Shown here piece after piece: positions 7,112 to 14,464 of a stretch of DNA of 24,423 nt; the first letter of the stretch is position 1, and every line of letters starts with the position of its first letter. The notes below the pieces were generated by a model that had not been told where the DNA came from, made no database searches, and saw only the letters and a program-made list of their open reading frames with translations. A program made the translations under genes and the position numbers. The DNA lies in contig CAAEDN010000075.1 in NCBI GenBank assembly GCA_900754615.1, positions 1-24,423 on the forward strand, read 5' to 3'. This DNA comes from an uncultured Holdemanella sp. (GTDB taxonomy: Bacteria; Bacillota_I; Bacilli_A; Erysipelotrichales; Erysipelotrichaceae).

Positions 7112-9198
7112 TAAAGCATAGATCTAAATAAAATATCATTATAGTCTGGTAAAGGCCAGTCTTCTTTAGAAACGTTGGTTTCGATTGTATCCGTCAACTT
7201 ACGAATCGTTTCCATTAAAGGAAGCAATTCATCTGCCGCAAAACGAGCAGCTTGTTTTTCTGTCGTTGTTGGTTTTGAAATCAATTCTTCCAATGTATCT
7301 AGATGGTTAGATACTAATTCTAATGGGGTATTGATGTTTTTTAAAATCTTAACTTCCATTGGAGCTTCAATACCACTTGATTTCTTAGTTTGAATGATTT
7401 GAGCTAATTTAGCTTCATAACTAAAGATGGCAGGTAAGATTTGTTTTCTTAACATATATGCCATTGTTTTCGCTTCAATTTGAACAACCTGATAGTAGTT
7501 TGTGAGTAGGATACTTTCACGAGCATGTAATTCGCTTGCTGAATACACATTATGTTTTTCAAACAATTGAAGATTCTTTGGATCTGTATAATGAGGGAGT
7601 GCATCTGCAGTTGTTCTTAATTCTAATAAACCGCGTTTTTTGGCCTCTTTTTTCCATTCGTCTGAATATCCATTTCCAGAGAAAATGATACGCTTGTGAT
7701 TTTTTAATGTCTTTTGAATTAACGAAACCAAGGCTTTTGTCATATCTTCTTGTTTTACACATTCTAATTCATCTGCAAATTGCGTTAATTCTTCTGCAAC
7801 AATTGTATTTAAGATTGTATTTGGACAAGAAATATTTAAATTGGATCCAAGCATTCTGAATTCAAATTTATTTCCGGTAAACGCAAATGGAGAAGTACGG
7901 TTACGGTCTGTAGAATCTTTTGCGATTGGAGGAAGTGTGCTGACACCCAATTCCAATTTACGATCAATAGTATCTACATATTCGTTTCCAGCTTCGATGG
8001 CTTCTAGAATCGCTGTTAGTTCTTCACCTAAGTAAATCGAAATAATAGCGGGTGGAGCTTCGTTGGCACCTAAACGATGATCGTTACCGGCGCTGGCTAC
8101 AGAGATTCTCAATAAGTCCTGATATTCATCTACACCTTTAATGATGGCGGCTAAAACAGTTAAGAATCGAATATTGTCTTTTGGTGAATCACCAGGCTCT
8201 AAAATGTTTTCACCCTCTTCTGTACAGAATGACCAGTTGTTGTGTTTACCACTACCATTGACTCCATCAAATGGTTTTTCGTGTAATAAGCATACCAATC
8301 CGTGGTGAGAAGCCACTTTTTGCAGAACTTCCATTGTCAATTGGTTTTGATCATTCGCAATATTTGTTGTCGTAAATACAGGAGCCAATTCAAACTGGCA
8401 TGGTGCCACTTCTTTGTGCTCCGTTTTGGCATATACACCTAGTTTCCAAAGTTCTTCATCTACTTCTTCCATGTAGGCTTTAACACGTTCAGACAAACTT
8501 CCAAAATAGTGATCATCTAATTCTTGACCTTTTACAGGCGCTGCACCAAATAAAGTTCTTCCAGTTACTAATAAGTCCAAACGTTCCTTGAACATCTCTT
8601 CATCAATCAAGAAATATTCCTGTTCAGGACCTACTGTTGTTTTGATCTTATGAATGTTGTAACCCATAATATTCAATAAACGAACAGCTGCTTTATTTAG
8701 GGCATCATTACTTCTTAATAATGGCGTTTTCTTATCCAAAGCACTACCATCATAAGAACAGAATAAAGTTGGAATATATAAAGTTTTTTCTTTGACGAAA
8801 GCTAGAGAAGTTGGATCCCAAGCAGTATAGCCTCTGGCTTCAAAAGTAGCACGTAATCCACCACTAGGAAAACTTGAAGCATCGGGTTCACCTTTGATTA
8901 ATTCTTTACCTCTAAAGTCTGAAATAACAGATGTAGGTCCGGTTGGATTGATAAACGCATCATGCTTTTCAGCTGTAATGCCAGTCATTGGCTGAAACCA
9001 GTGTGTATAATGGGTAGCTCCTTTATCCATCGCCCAGTCTTTCATTGCATTCGCAACGACATCTGCGATTTCTTTAGGAAGTTCCTTACCTTTTTCAAGT
9101 ACGTCCATCATTTGTTTATAAACGGCATGAGGTAAGTATTTCTGCATGGCAGATGTACTGAACACATCACAACCAAAATATTCATCGACAATTTTCAT
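7111..9198 (-). CDS. glnN: Glutamine synthetase type III
   Basis: A 695-aa enzyme that makes glutamine from glutamate, ammonia and ATP. It is a cytoplasmic type III enzyme, the long form of about 700 aa. Diagnostic stretches are GEPDASSFPSGGLRATFEAR at 103-122, GPEQEYFLID at 190-199, EVAPCQFELAP at 263-273 and HEKPFDGVNGSGKHNNWSF at 306-324. ATG 9198 was chosen because MKIVDEYFG is the usual N-terminus and AGGAGG lies 11 bases upstream. The in-frame extension to 9393 would add a run of Leu and Phe with no RBS and would read through the promoter. Transcription probably starts at the extended -10 at 9225-9233 and ends at the hairpin at 7086. No glutamine riboswitch or obvious GlnR box was recognised. 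Confidence 0.95.
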   Translation of the reverse strand: MKIVDEYFGCDVFSTSAMQKYLPHAVYKQMMDVLEKGKELPKEIADVVANAMKDWAMDKGATHYTHWFQPMTGITAEKHDAFINPTGPTSVISDFRGKELIKGEPDASSFPSGGLRATFEARGYTAWDPTSLAFVKEKTLYIPTLFCSYDGSALDKKTPLLRSNDALNKAAVRLLNIMGYNIHKIKTTVGPEQEYFLIDEEMFKERLDLLVTGRTLFGAAPVKGQELDDHYFGSLSERVKAYMEEVDEELWKLGVYAKTEHKEVAPCQFELAPVFTTTNIANDQNQLTMEVLQKVASHHGLVCLLHEKPFDGVNGSGKHNNWSFCTEEGENILEPGDSPKDNIRFLTVLAAIIKGVDEYQDLLRISVASAGNDHRLGANEAPPAIISIYLGEELTAILEAIEAGNEYVDTIDRKLELGVSTLPPIAKDSTDRNRTSPFAFTGNKFEFRMLGSNLNISCPNTILNTIVAEELTQFADELECVKQEDMTKALVSLIQKTLKNHKRIIFSGNGYSDEWKKEAKKRGLLELRTTADALPHYTDPKNLQLFEKHNVYSASELHARESILLTNYYQVVQIEAKTMAYMLRKQILPAIFSYEAKLAQIIQTKKSSGIEAPMEVKILKNINTPLELVSNHLDTLEELISKPTTTEKQAARFAADELLPLMETIRKLTDTIETNVSKEDWPLPDYNDILFRSML

Positions 9199-9224
9199 TT
9201 TTATAGTATCCTCCTGTCTCGTAT

Positions 9225-9250
9225 ATAATATCATTATTTTCACAAATGTT
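9225..9250 (-). promoter_or_regulatory. glnN promoter (extended -10)
   Basis: On the minus strand, TGATATTAT (9233-9225) is an extended -10 (TGn-TATTAT). A poor -35 match (TCAAAA or similar) lies about 18 bases upstream. The predicted start is only a few bases before AGGAGG, giving a 5-prime leader of about 20 nt. Confidence 0.5.
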
Positions 9251-9430
9251 TTGAGAAATGTTAAAAAAATTTTCTTCTTATCTGAAAAAACTTCATTTTT
9301 TACGTATATGAGTATGTCGGATTGTTTACTAGAAAAAAGCTCATTAAACATAAGAAGAAGCAAAAAAAGGAAATAGTAGAAGAAAATCAACAACTAGAAT
9401 GAGCTAATCAATATATTAAGCGTAGATACA
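9251..9430. other. Intergenic stretch, ancestral pyrG-glnN spacer
   Basis: AT-rich sequence between the glnN promoter and the old pyrG terminator. It contains only short chance reading frames, including a lysine-rich 26-codon frame (TTG 9322 to TGA 9402) without an RBS. No structure or signal stands out. Confidence 0.6.
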
Positions 9431-9459
9431 AAAAGAAAAGCCACTATTTGTGACTTTCT
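9431..9459 (-). terminator. Orphaned native pyrG terminator
   Basis: On the minus strand, AGAAAGTCAC-AAATA-GTGGCTTTTC followed by TTTTTG. The stem is about 10 bp with G-U pairs. It now sits directly outside the left end of the IS, with no gene reading into it except through the IS. If the IS and one target copy are removed, it falls exactly on the end of pyrG, with the reconstructed pyrG stop codon TAG inside the hairpin. Confidence 0.8.
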
Positions 9460-9467
9460 TTATTTTC
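9460..9467. repeat. IS target site duplication, left copy
   Basis: TTATTTTC immediately precedes the GG that begins the IS. The identical 8 bases are at 11162-11169, immediately after the right end. An 8-bp duplication is the size expected for the ISL3 family. Confidence 0.92.
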
Positions 9468-9490
9468 GGATATTTAAATTCTTGTAGGGT
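9468..9490 (+). repeat. IS left terminal inverted repeat
   Basis: It starts GGATATTTAAATT and ends TTGTAGGGT. It pairs with 11139-11161 (16 of 23 identical in reverse complement), with TGTAGGGT fully conserved. Confidence 0.85.
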
Positions 9491-9496
9491 CGAACA

Positions 9497-9562
9497 TAGT
9501 CCTTAAATTTTTATAGGGTCGTTTTATAAGTAGTAAAAAAATTCTATAAAATATCGTAGGGT
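9497..9562 (+). repeat. Two subterminal direct repeats of the IS left end
   Basis: Further copies of the terminal motif: TTAAATTTTTATAGGGTCG with TAGGGT at 9514-9519, and ATAAAATATCGTAGGGTCG with TAGGGT at 9557-9562, in the same orientation as the terminal repeat. These are likely transposase binding sites. The last is closely followed by the transposase leader, so binding could also influence its transcription. Confidence 0.7.
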
Positions 9563-9605
9563 CGTGTTCGTCCCATTTTTTTATATTTCCTTAAAAACAA
9601 AAAAA

Positions 9606-9651
9606 CCTTCCATAGTAGAATCATATTTGGCCTAATGATTTTCATGGAAGG
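9606..9651 (+). promoter_or_regulatory. Hairpin covering the transposase ribosome binding site
   Basis: CCTTCCAT (9606-9613) pairs perfectly with ATGGAAGG (9644-9651), and AATCAT (9619-9624) pairs with ATGATT (9635-9640) inside it, with a 10-base loop. GGAAGG is the presumed ribosome binding site, so the folded RNA would block translation. IS elements commonly use such structures to stop expression from read-through transcripts. A transcript starting inside the left arm would escape. Confidence 0.65.
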
Positions 9652-10990
9652 AGTGATTTTTATCACTGATGAAATTATAACAGATATTCTAAACATTGAA
9701 CTAAAAGACTTGGAAGATTTTTCAAGCTATTCAAAAGATGGTATTTTGTATCATGATTTTACTCTCAAAAGAAGAGAAACTTCATGTCCAAACTGCGGTT
9801 CGTATTCATGCAACATAAAAGAATATAAAGTTCGAAAAATCAAACATTCTGCATATAATCAGCGTAATTGTGTGCTTCTCTATCATGCTAGAAGATTTGT
9901 ATGTAAAGACTGTGGAAGGACTTTTTATGAACCAAATCCTTTTGTGGCTACCGAACATTCAATAAGTAAACTCACTATTATAAACGTACTTAATGAGCTG
10001 AAAGAATACAATTCAACATTTTCTTCAGCTGCGAAGCACAACAATATATCAAGTACACTAGCTGAAGCTATATTTGATGATTATGTGAACATACCTCGTC
10101 AGACACTTCCCAGAGTCATTTGTATAGATGAGATCTATTCAAAAACATCTAGAAAGAATAAATACTCTTGTCTTCTTTTAGATTTTGAAACTAGCAATCT
10201 AATCGATGTTATTATAAACAGGCGCAAAACCACCTTGTTAAACTATTTTGAAAAGATACCTAAATCAGAAAGAGAAAATGTAGAATATGTATCTATGGAT
10301 CTTTATGAAACTTACAGATCTGTTGTAAAACTACGTCTTCCAAAAGCTAAAGTATGTGCGGATCCGTTTCATGTGATCAAAAACTATAATGAAGCCTTAG
10401 ATAAAGTTCGAAAACGCGTAATGAACAAGTTCCCAAAAAAGTCTGTTGAATATTACCTTTTGAAAAAATTCAATTGGACCCTGTTCAAAGATGAAGTTCG
10501 TGAAAACGAATCAAAATGGAACAAGAAACTACACAGGTATATCAACTACCCACAAATTCTGGACCTTATTCTTAGAATATCTGATGAATTAAGGACTGCG
10601 TACTATTTAAAAAGTGATTACGTGTATTTTAATAAGCATTCTAATTTAGAAAATGCAGAAAATGATTTATGGAAACATATCGAAGAAATGAAAAAGAGCA
10701 ATATTCAAGAAATTTTAAAATTAAAAAAGACACTGATTAACTGGTCTCAAGAAATAATCAATTCTTTTACTTTTATAGATGGTCGACGCATTACGAATGG
10801 AATCATGGAATCCAAAAATGGAATCGCAAAGGAAATTAAAAACAACGCAAAAGGATATAAAAACTTTCTGAGATATAGAAACAGATGCCTTTATTGCATG
10901 AATAAAACTACAAAGCCAAATTACGCAGGTTCACACAAATCCATTCGTATGAAAGGTTGGCCTAGAGGACGTTACAAGAAAAATAAATAA
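9635..10990 (+). CDS. tnp: ISL3-family transposase
   Basis: A 451-aa transposase of the ISL3 (IS204/IS1001/IS1096/IS1165) family. The N-terminal zinc finger has C51-P-N-C54 and C90-K-D-C93, followed by a helix-turn-helix region at about 110-150. The DDE catalytic core is D165 in CIDEIYS, D222 in VSMDLYETY and E392 in TNGIMESKNG, with the usual following NAKGYKNFLRYRNR. The length is normal for the family and there is no frameshift. The exact start is uncertain: ATG 9635 and ATG 9644 both lie within the RBS-covering hairpin, and GGAAGGAG at 9646-9653 would best serve a start a little further in, where only non-ATG codons such as GTG 9653 are in frame. Rho-independent termination at 11014-11064. 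Confidence 0.93.
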   Translation: MIFMEGVIFITDEIITDILNIELKDLEDFSSYSKDGILYHDFTLKRRETSCPNCGSYSCNIKEYKVRKIKHSAYNQRNCVLLYHARRFVCKDCGRTFYEPNPFVATEHSISKLTIINVLNELKEYNSTFSSAAKHNNISSTLAEAIFDDYVNIPRQTLPRVICIDEIYSKTSRKNKYSCLLLDFETSNLIDVIINRRKTTLLNYFEKIPKSERENVEYVSMDLYETYRSVVKLRLPKAKVCADPFHVIKNYNEALDKVRKRVMNKFPKKSVEYYLLKKFNWTLFKDEVRENESKWNKKLHRYINYPQILDLILRISDELRTAYYLKSDYVYFNKHSNLENAENDLWKHIEEMKKSNIQEILKLKKTLINWSQEIINSFTFIDGRRITNGIMESKNGIAKEIKNNAKGYKNFLRYRNRCLYCMNKTTKPNYAGSHKSIRMKGWPRGRYKKNK

Positions 10991-11013
10991 AACATCAAAT
11001 AAATCATTAGACC

Positions 11014-11064
11014 AAAAAAAAGGGTCATTTCACCAACAAAGTGGTGAATATGACCCATTTTTAG
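11014..11064. terminator. Strong bidirectional terminator inside the IS
   Basis: GGGTCATTTCACCA (11022-11035) pairs with TGGTGAATATGACCC (11042-11056) with one bulged base. On the plus strand ATTTTTAG follows, ending the transposase mRNA. On the minus strand eight T follow (complement of 11014-11021), which would end transcripts coming out of pyrG. Confidence 0.88.
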
Positions 11065-11103
11065 TAAATTCATAAATTTAAGTTTTCTTAACCTAATACG
11101 GAA

Positions 11104-11126
11104 ACCCTACAATAATTTAAAGCCGG
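11104..11126 (-). repeat. Subterminal repeat of the IS right end
   Basis: On the minus strand, TTTAAATTATTGTAGGGT ends at 11104. It is nearly identical to the left terminal repeat (TTTAAATTCTTGTAGGGT), more so than the right terminal repeat itself. It lies 35 bases inside the terminal copy and is probably a transposase binding site. Confidence 0.7.
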
Positions 11127-11138
11127 TATTTTCACATA

Positions 11139-11161
11139 ACCCTACACTATTTTAGAGCGCC
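11139..11161 (-). repeat. IS right terminal inverted repeat
   Basis: On the minus strand it starts GGCGCTCTAAAAT and ends GTGTAGGGT. Its first bases now encode the last residues (Ala-Leu) and the TAA stop of PyrG. Confidence 0.85.
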
Positions 11162-12759
11162 TTATTTTCTAGACTGGCCTTTACCAACCCTACAAATAAT
11201 GGGTGAGGGCGATTGGGTCTAGATTTAAATTCTGGATGATATTGAACACCAATATAGAATGGGTGATGCTTATATTCAATGGCCTCAACTAATTGTTTAT
11301 CTGGACTTGTACCTACAATCATCATGTCATTACGTTCAAATTCACTGCGATATTCATTGTTGAATTCATAACGATGACGGTGTCTTTCATCAATCATATC
11401 TTTTTCATAACAAGCCATAATTTTAGTGTCCGGTTTTAAAGAACATGGATAAGATCCTAGACGCATTGTACCACCTTTACGAATATCATTACTTTGATCT
11501 TCCATAAAGTCAATGATTGTATGTTTACTTTGTGGGTCAAATTCGTATGAGTTGGCATCATCAAAACCTAAAACACTGCGGGCAAAGGCAATGGCCGCAA
11601 TCTGCATACCTAAACAGATACCTAAATAAGGGATTTGTTTTTGTCTTGCATATGTGGCAACACTGATCATACCTTCAATACCACGGTCGCCAAAACCACC
11701 TGGTAAAATGATTCCGTCTGTATCTTTAAAGACTACATCTAAGTTGGCATTTTCTAAGCCTTCTGAATCAATCCATTGAATGTTGACTTTGGCATGATTT
11801 TCAAAACCACCATGATACAAGGCTTCGCTGACAGATAAATAGGCATCGTGTAAGGCAACATATTTACCAACTAAGGCAATATTTACAGGTTTTGTACTTG
11901 CCTGAATGTTATCGACAACTTGTTGCCACTCGCTTAAATCGGGTTTACGAACTTCTAGGCCTGTTTTTTCACAGACAATATCCGCAAGATGTTGCTCTTC
12001 TAACATGAATGGGACTTCATATAGTGAAGGAAGTGTCTTGTTTTGTATGACACAACGTTTTTCTACGTTACAGAATAATGAGATTTTATCTAATACAGAT
12101 TGAGGAATCGTTTCATCACAACGTGCAACAATAATATCTGGATTGATACCATAAGATTGTAATTCTTTTACGGAATGTTGAGTTGGCTTTGATTTATATT
12201 CTTGAGAACCAGAAATATAAGGAATATATGTTACATGGATGAATAAACAATTCTTACGACCTACTTCTAAAGCAACCTGACGAATAGATTCAAGGAATGG
12301 TAAGCTTTCAATATCACCTGTTGTACCCCCAATTTCTGTGATGACTACGTCGGCTGCTGCATGTTCACCAGCACGAATCACAAAGCTTTTGATCTCATTG
12401 GTAATATGAGGAATAACCTGAACGGTTTCACCTAGATATTTACCATCACGTTCCTTGTTGATGACATTCCAATAGACGCGTCCAGTGGTAAGGTTGGAAT
12501 ATGTGTGTAGGTTTTCATCAATGAAACGTTCATAGTGACCTAAGTCTAGATCGGCTTCTAATCCATCGTCAGTGACATATACTTCACCATGTTGAAAAGG
12601 GGACATTGTGCCGGGATCCACATTGATATAGGGATCTAATTTTTGGGAAGTAACCTTATAGCCGCGAGACTTTAAAAGACGGCCAAGACTTGCTGCACTG
12701 ATTCCTTTTCCTAAACCAGATACAACGCCTCCCGTTACGAAAATGTATTTTGTACTCAT
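11152..12759 (-). CDS. pyrG: CTP synthase (IS-modified C-terminus)
   Basis: A 535-aa enzyme that aminates UTP to CTP using glutamine and ATP. The synthetase half starts MSTKYIFVTGGVVSGLGKG (P-loop) with QKLDPYINVDPGTMSP and TEIGGTTGDIESLPFLE. The glutaminase half has the nucleophile Cys in GICLGMQ and the His-Glu pair in QYHPEFKSRP. ATG 12759 was chosen because this is the usual N-terminus and AGAGGTGA lies just upstream. The in-frame extension to 12849 would cross the promoter. The ISL3 element entered at the 3-prime end, so the protein now ends LENKAL. The reconstructed parent ended LENKESHK, so two residues were lost and the enzyme should be active. No CTP-sensing GGG start or attenuator was seen in the short leader. 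Confidence 0.95.
   Translation of the reverse strand: MSTKYIFVTGGVVSGLGKGISAASLGRLLKSRGYKVTSQKLDPYINVDPGTMSPFQHGEVYVTDDGLEADLDLGHYERFIDENLHTYSNLTTGRVYWNVINKERDGKYLGETVQVIPHITNEIKSFVIRAGEHAAADVVITEIGGTTGDIESLPFLESIRQVALEVGRKNCLFIHVTYIPYISGSQEYKSKPTQHSVKELQSYGINPDIIVARCDETIPQSVLDKISLFCNVEKRCVIQNKTLPSLYEVPFMLEEQHLADIVCEKTGLEVRKPDLSEWQQVVDNIQASTKPVNIALVGKYVALHDAYLSVSEALYHGGFENHAKVNIQWIDSEGLENANLDVVFKDTDGIILPGGFGDRGIEGMISVATYARQKQIPYLGICLGMQIAAIAFARSVLGFDDANSYEFDPQSKHTIIDFMEDQSNDIRKGGTMRLGSYPCSLKPDTKIMACYEKDMIDERHRHRYEFNNEYRSEFERNDMMIVGTSPDKQLVEAIEYKHHPFYIGVQYHPEFKSRPNRPHPLFVGLVKASLENKAL
11162..11169. repeat. IS target site duplication, right copy
   Basis: TTATTTTC, identical to 9460-9467. On the minus strand it is GAAAATAA, part of the pyrG codons for Glu-Asn-Lys. 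Confidence 0.92.
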
Positions 12760-12793
12760 TTGTTTCACCTCTACTTTTTCTTTTAACGCGTGA

Positions 12794-12822
12794 ATTTTAC
12801 ACCTATGAAAAAAAGATGTAAA
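12794..12822 (-). promoter_or_regulatory. pyrG promoter
   Basis: On the minus strand, TTTACA (12822-12817), a 17-base spacer and TAAAAT (12799-12794), about 35 bases before the start codon. The expected start region (TCACGCG) has no G-run of the type used for CTP-dependent reiterative transcription in Bacillus pyrG. Confidence 0.65.
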
Positions 12823-12861
12823 TAAAAAATTTAAAAAAATGATTTTCAATGTAAAAGATAG

Positions 12862-12867
12862 TATAAT
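12862..12867 (+). promoter_or_regulatory. -10 element of the AI-2E transporter gene
   Basis: A perfect TATAAT 24 bases before the start codon, with only a weak -35 (TGATTT, 17 bases upstream). It is divergent from the pyrG promoter. Confidence 0.5.
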
Positions 12868-12890
12868 AAATTCGATTTGAGGTGGTATTG

Positions 12891-14048
12891 ATGGATCTAC
12901 ATGAAAAAGAAAAAATGTACCAAAGACTCATTATTTTTACCTTATTAATTGGTATGATCATCTATTATTTTGAGAAAATTATTCACGTTATTGGATGGAT
13001 CTCTACTATGTGTCTGCCATTTCTATTCGGTGCTGGACTAGCCTTTGTGTTTAATATCATATCGAATAATTTAATGCGTTACTTAATAAAGTGGTTTGAT
13101 ATAAAAGATACAAAGATCAAAAGAATGCTTTCTAATGTATTAGCTATTTTCATTGTGTTTGCCGTATTTGCCGCCTTTGTCGGCATAGTTATACCTAAGA
13201 TTCTATTTTCGATTCAATTGTTGATGTCAAACTTCCCACAGATGATTTATGAATTCTATATATGGCTTTTAGATATCACGAAACATGTAGATGTAGTGCA
13301 TAACTTTTTACAACACTTAGATATCAATGCCTTTAGTACGTTTGCGATTGATAATGTGAGTAAAAAAATCAGTTCTTGGCTTGTATCCGGAGGAGCCAAT
13401 GATATATTTGGATCCATCTTTACGATTTTATCCACTACATTTTCTTGGTTTGCGCAAGCCTTTATCACAATCGTATTCTCGTTCCTATTGTTGTTTAATA
13501 AAAAACAAGTGGTTCATGAAACAAAATCTTTATTAAAAGCCTATCTTCCAGAAAAGGATTATGAAAAAACACGCCACGTATTAAAGTTGATCATTCGTAT
13601 TTTTACAAGCTATGTAGGCGGAACCTGTTTGGAATGCTTGATTTTAGCCAGTTTAGTTACTGCAGGATCTTTAATCATGAAGATTCCATATGCTTTTTTA
13701 GTGGGGCTTGTCGTAGGTATTGGCGCCTTAGTACCTATGTTTGGCGCTTTGGTTGCTGCATTTTTATGTGCCTTCTTTATCGCGATGACATCTCCCGTAC
13801 AAGGTTTTACATTTATTGTTATGTTTATTTGTATTCAACAAGTGGAAGGCAACTTTATCTATCCACATGTGGTTGGAAAATCCGTCGGCTTTCCACCAAT
13901 GTATATCATTGTAGCTATCACGATTGGTGCCAATGTTGCCGGTATTATTGGAATTATTATTTTTATTCCAATTTGTTCATGCATTTATCAGCTTATTAGT
14001 GAAGATGTTTTAACTCGTCTTCAAAAAGTAAAAGCAGTAACGGATTAA
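12891..14048 (+). CDS. AI-2E family transporter (PF01594 type) membrane protein
   Basis: A 385-aa polytopic membrane protein. Membrane segments are visible at about 12-28, 35-58, 82-110, 175-203, 238-262, 266-300, 304-316 and 335-368. The family signature is clear: GLVVGIGALVPMFGALVAA (272-290) and QQVEGNFIYPHVVGKSVG (316-333). Family members are implicated in export of autoinducer-2 or, in some cases, sodium-proton antiport, so the substrate here is open. ATG 12891 is preferred over the in-frame GTG at 12882 because GAGGTGG at 12879-12885 is the ribosome binding site and would overlap that GTG. No clear terminator follows. The next gene starts 64 bases on. Confidence 0.88.
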   Translation: MDLHEKEKMYQRLIIFTLLIGMIIYYFEKIIHVIGWISTMCLPFLFGAGLAFVFNIISNNLMRYLIKWFDIKDTKIKRMLSNVLAIFIVFAVFAAFVGIVIPKILFSIQLLMSNFPQMIYEFYIWLLDITKHVDVVHNFLQHLDINAFSTFAIDNVSKKISSWLVSGGANDIFGSIFTILSTTFSWFAQAFITIVFSFLLLFNKKQVVHETKSLLKAYLPEKDYEKTRHVLKLIIRIFTSYVGGTCLECLILASLVTAGSLIMKIPYAFLVGLVVGIGALVPMFGALVAAFLCAFFIAMTSPVQGFTFIVMFICIQQVEGNFIYPHVVGKSVGFPPMYIIVAITIGANVAGIIGIIIFIPICSCIYQLISEDVLTRLQKVKAVTD

Positions 14049-14112
14049 TTGACATAAATAATGTCGGATTCAATTGTATCCTTTAAGTGTAAAAAGAAAG
14101 AAGGATATAAAT

Positions 14113-14451
14113 ATGAATGCTGAAAGACAACTTGCGATGGATTTATTAGATGCTGTTTGGAAAGAGGATGTACAAGGCGTGAAATACTGTTTACAGATGG
14201 GTGCAAGTCCAAGCTGGGTATTTAATGGATATCCTATTTTGATGCATGCCATTAGTATTGGCAATGAAGAAATTGTAAATGTTTTAATTGATGCCGGTGC
14301 CATTCAACAAAGTGAAGCTTTAGGTTTTGCGCTTGAAAGAGGAATCGGTCAAATGATACGTCCACTGGTATTTCGTGGTATTGTTCCTAAACATTTTGAA
14401 CCACGTAAAGGCTTTGGATATTACCCACAAAGATTTTGTAGTACACATTGA
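14113..14451 (+). CDS. Small ankyrin-repeat protein
   Basis: A 112-aa protein starting at ATG 14113 after AAGGA. It has about two ankyrin-like repeats: LLDAVWKEDVQGVKYCLQMG followed by ASPSWVFNGYPILMHAIS (residues 10-48), then IGNEEIVNVLIDAGA (49-63) and a degenerate third unit to about 88. Ankyrin repeats bind proteins, and no enzymatic motif is present. The basic, aromatic tail ends FCSTH. A TTGACA at 14049-14054 may mark a promoter, but no good -10 follows at the right distance. It lies 13 bases before the WYL regulator, so probably cotranscribed with it. Confidence 0.75.
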   Translation: MNAERQLAMDLLDAVWKEDVQGVKYCLQMGASPSWVFNGYPILMHAISIGNEEIVNVLIDAGAIQQSEALGFALERGIGQMIRPLVFRGIVPKHFEPRKGFGYYPQRFCSTH

Positions 14452-14464
14452 AAGGAAAAGAAAT

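Larger units (their letters stand above)
9468..11161 (+). mobile_element. ISL3-family insertion sequence, 1694 bp, apparently intact
   Basis: The element is bounded by exact 8-bp direct repeats TTATTTTC. Both ends begin with GG and carry TGTAGGGT at the same offset (TAGGGT starts 17 bases inside each end). The terminal inverted repeats match at 16 of 23 positions. It contains one full-length transposase gene, extra subterminal copies of the TAGGGT motif (two on the left, one on the right), a hairpin over the transposase start, and a strong bidirectional terminator after the transposase. Transposase, ends and duplications all look undamaged, which suggests a recent insertion. It lies within the 3-prime end of pyrG, in the orientation opposite to pyrG. 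Confidence 0.92.

Noticed and set aside
9146..9376. 76-codon plus-strand frame across the glnN start
   Set aside because: It overlaps the well-supported glnN start and promoter on the opposite strand and has no ribosome binding site.
9199..9393. N-terminal extension of glutamine synthetase with a Leu/Phe-rich, signal-peptide-like start
   Set aside because: It lies upstream of AGGAGG and across the predicted promoter. The conserved protein begins at MKIVDEYFG (9198), and the extension is chance open frame in AT-rich sequence.
9322..9402. Lysine-rich 26-codon frame (TTG start) between glnN and the old pyrG terminator
   Set aside because: It has no ribosome binding site or promoter, low complexity, and is easily produced by chance in A-rich DNA.
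9460..11169. Possibility that the IS is a decayed remnant
   Set aside because: The transposase is full length with zinc finger and DDE residues, both ends are present and the target duplication is exact.
12760..12849. N-terminal extension of CTP synthase (30 residues)
   Set aside because: The family begins at MSTKYIFVTGG. The extension covers the promoter and has no ribosome binding site.
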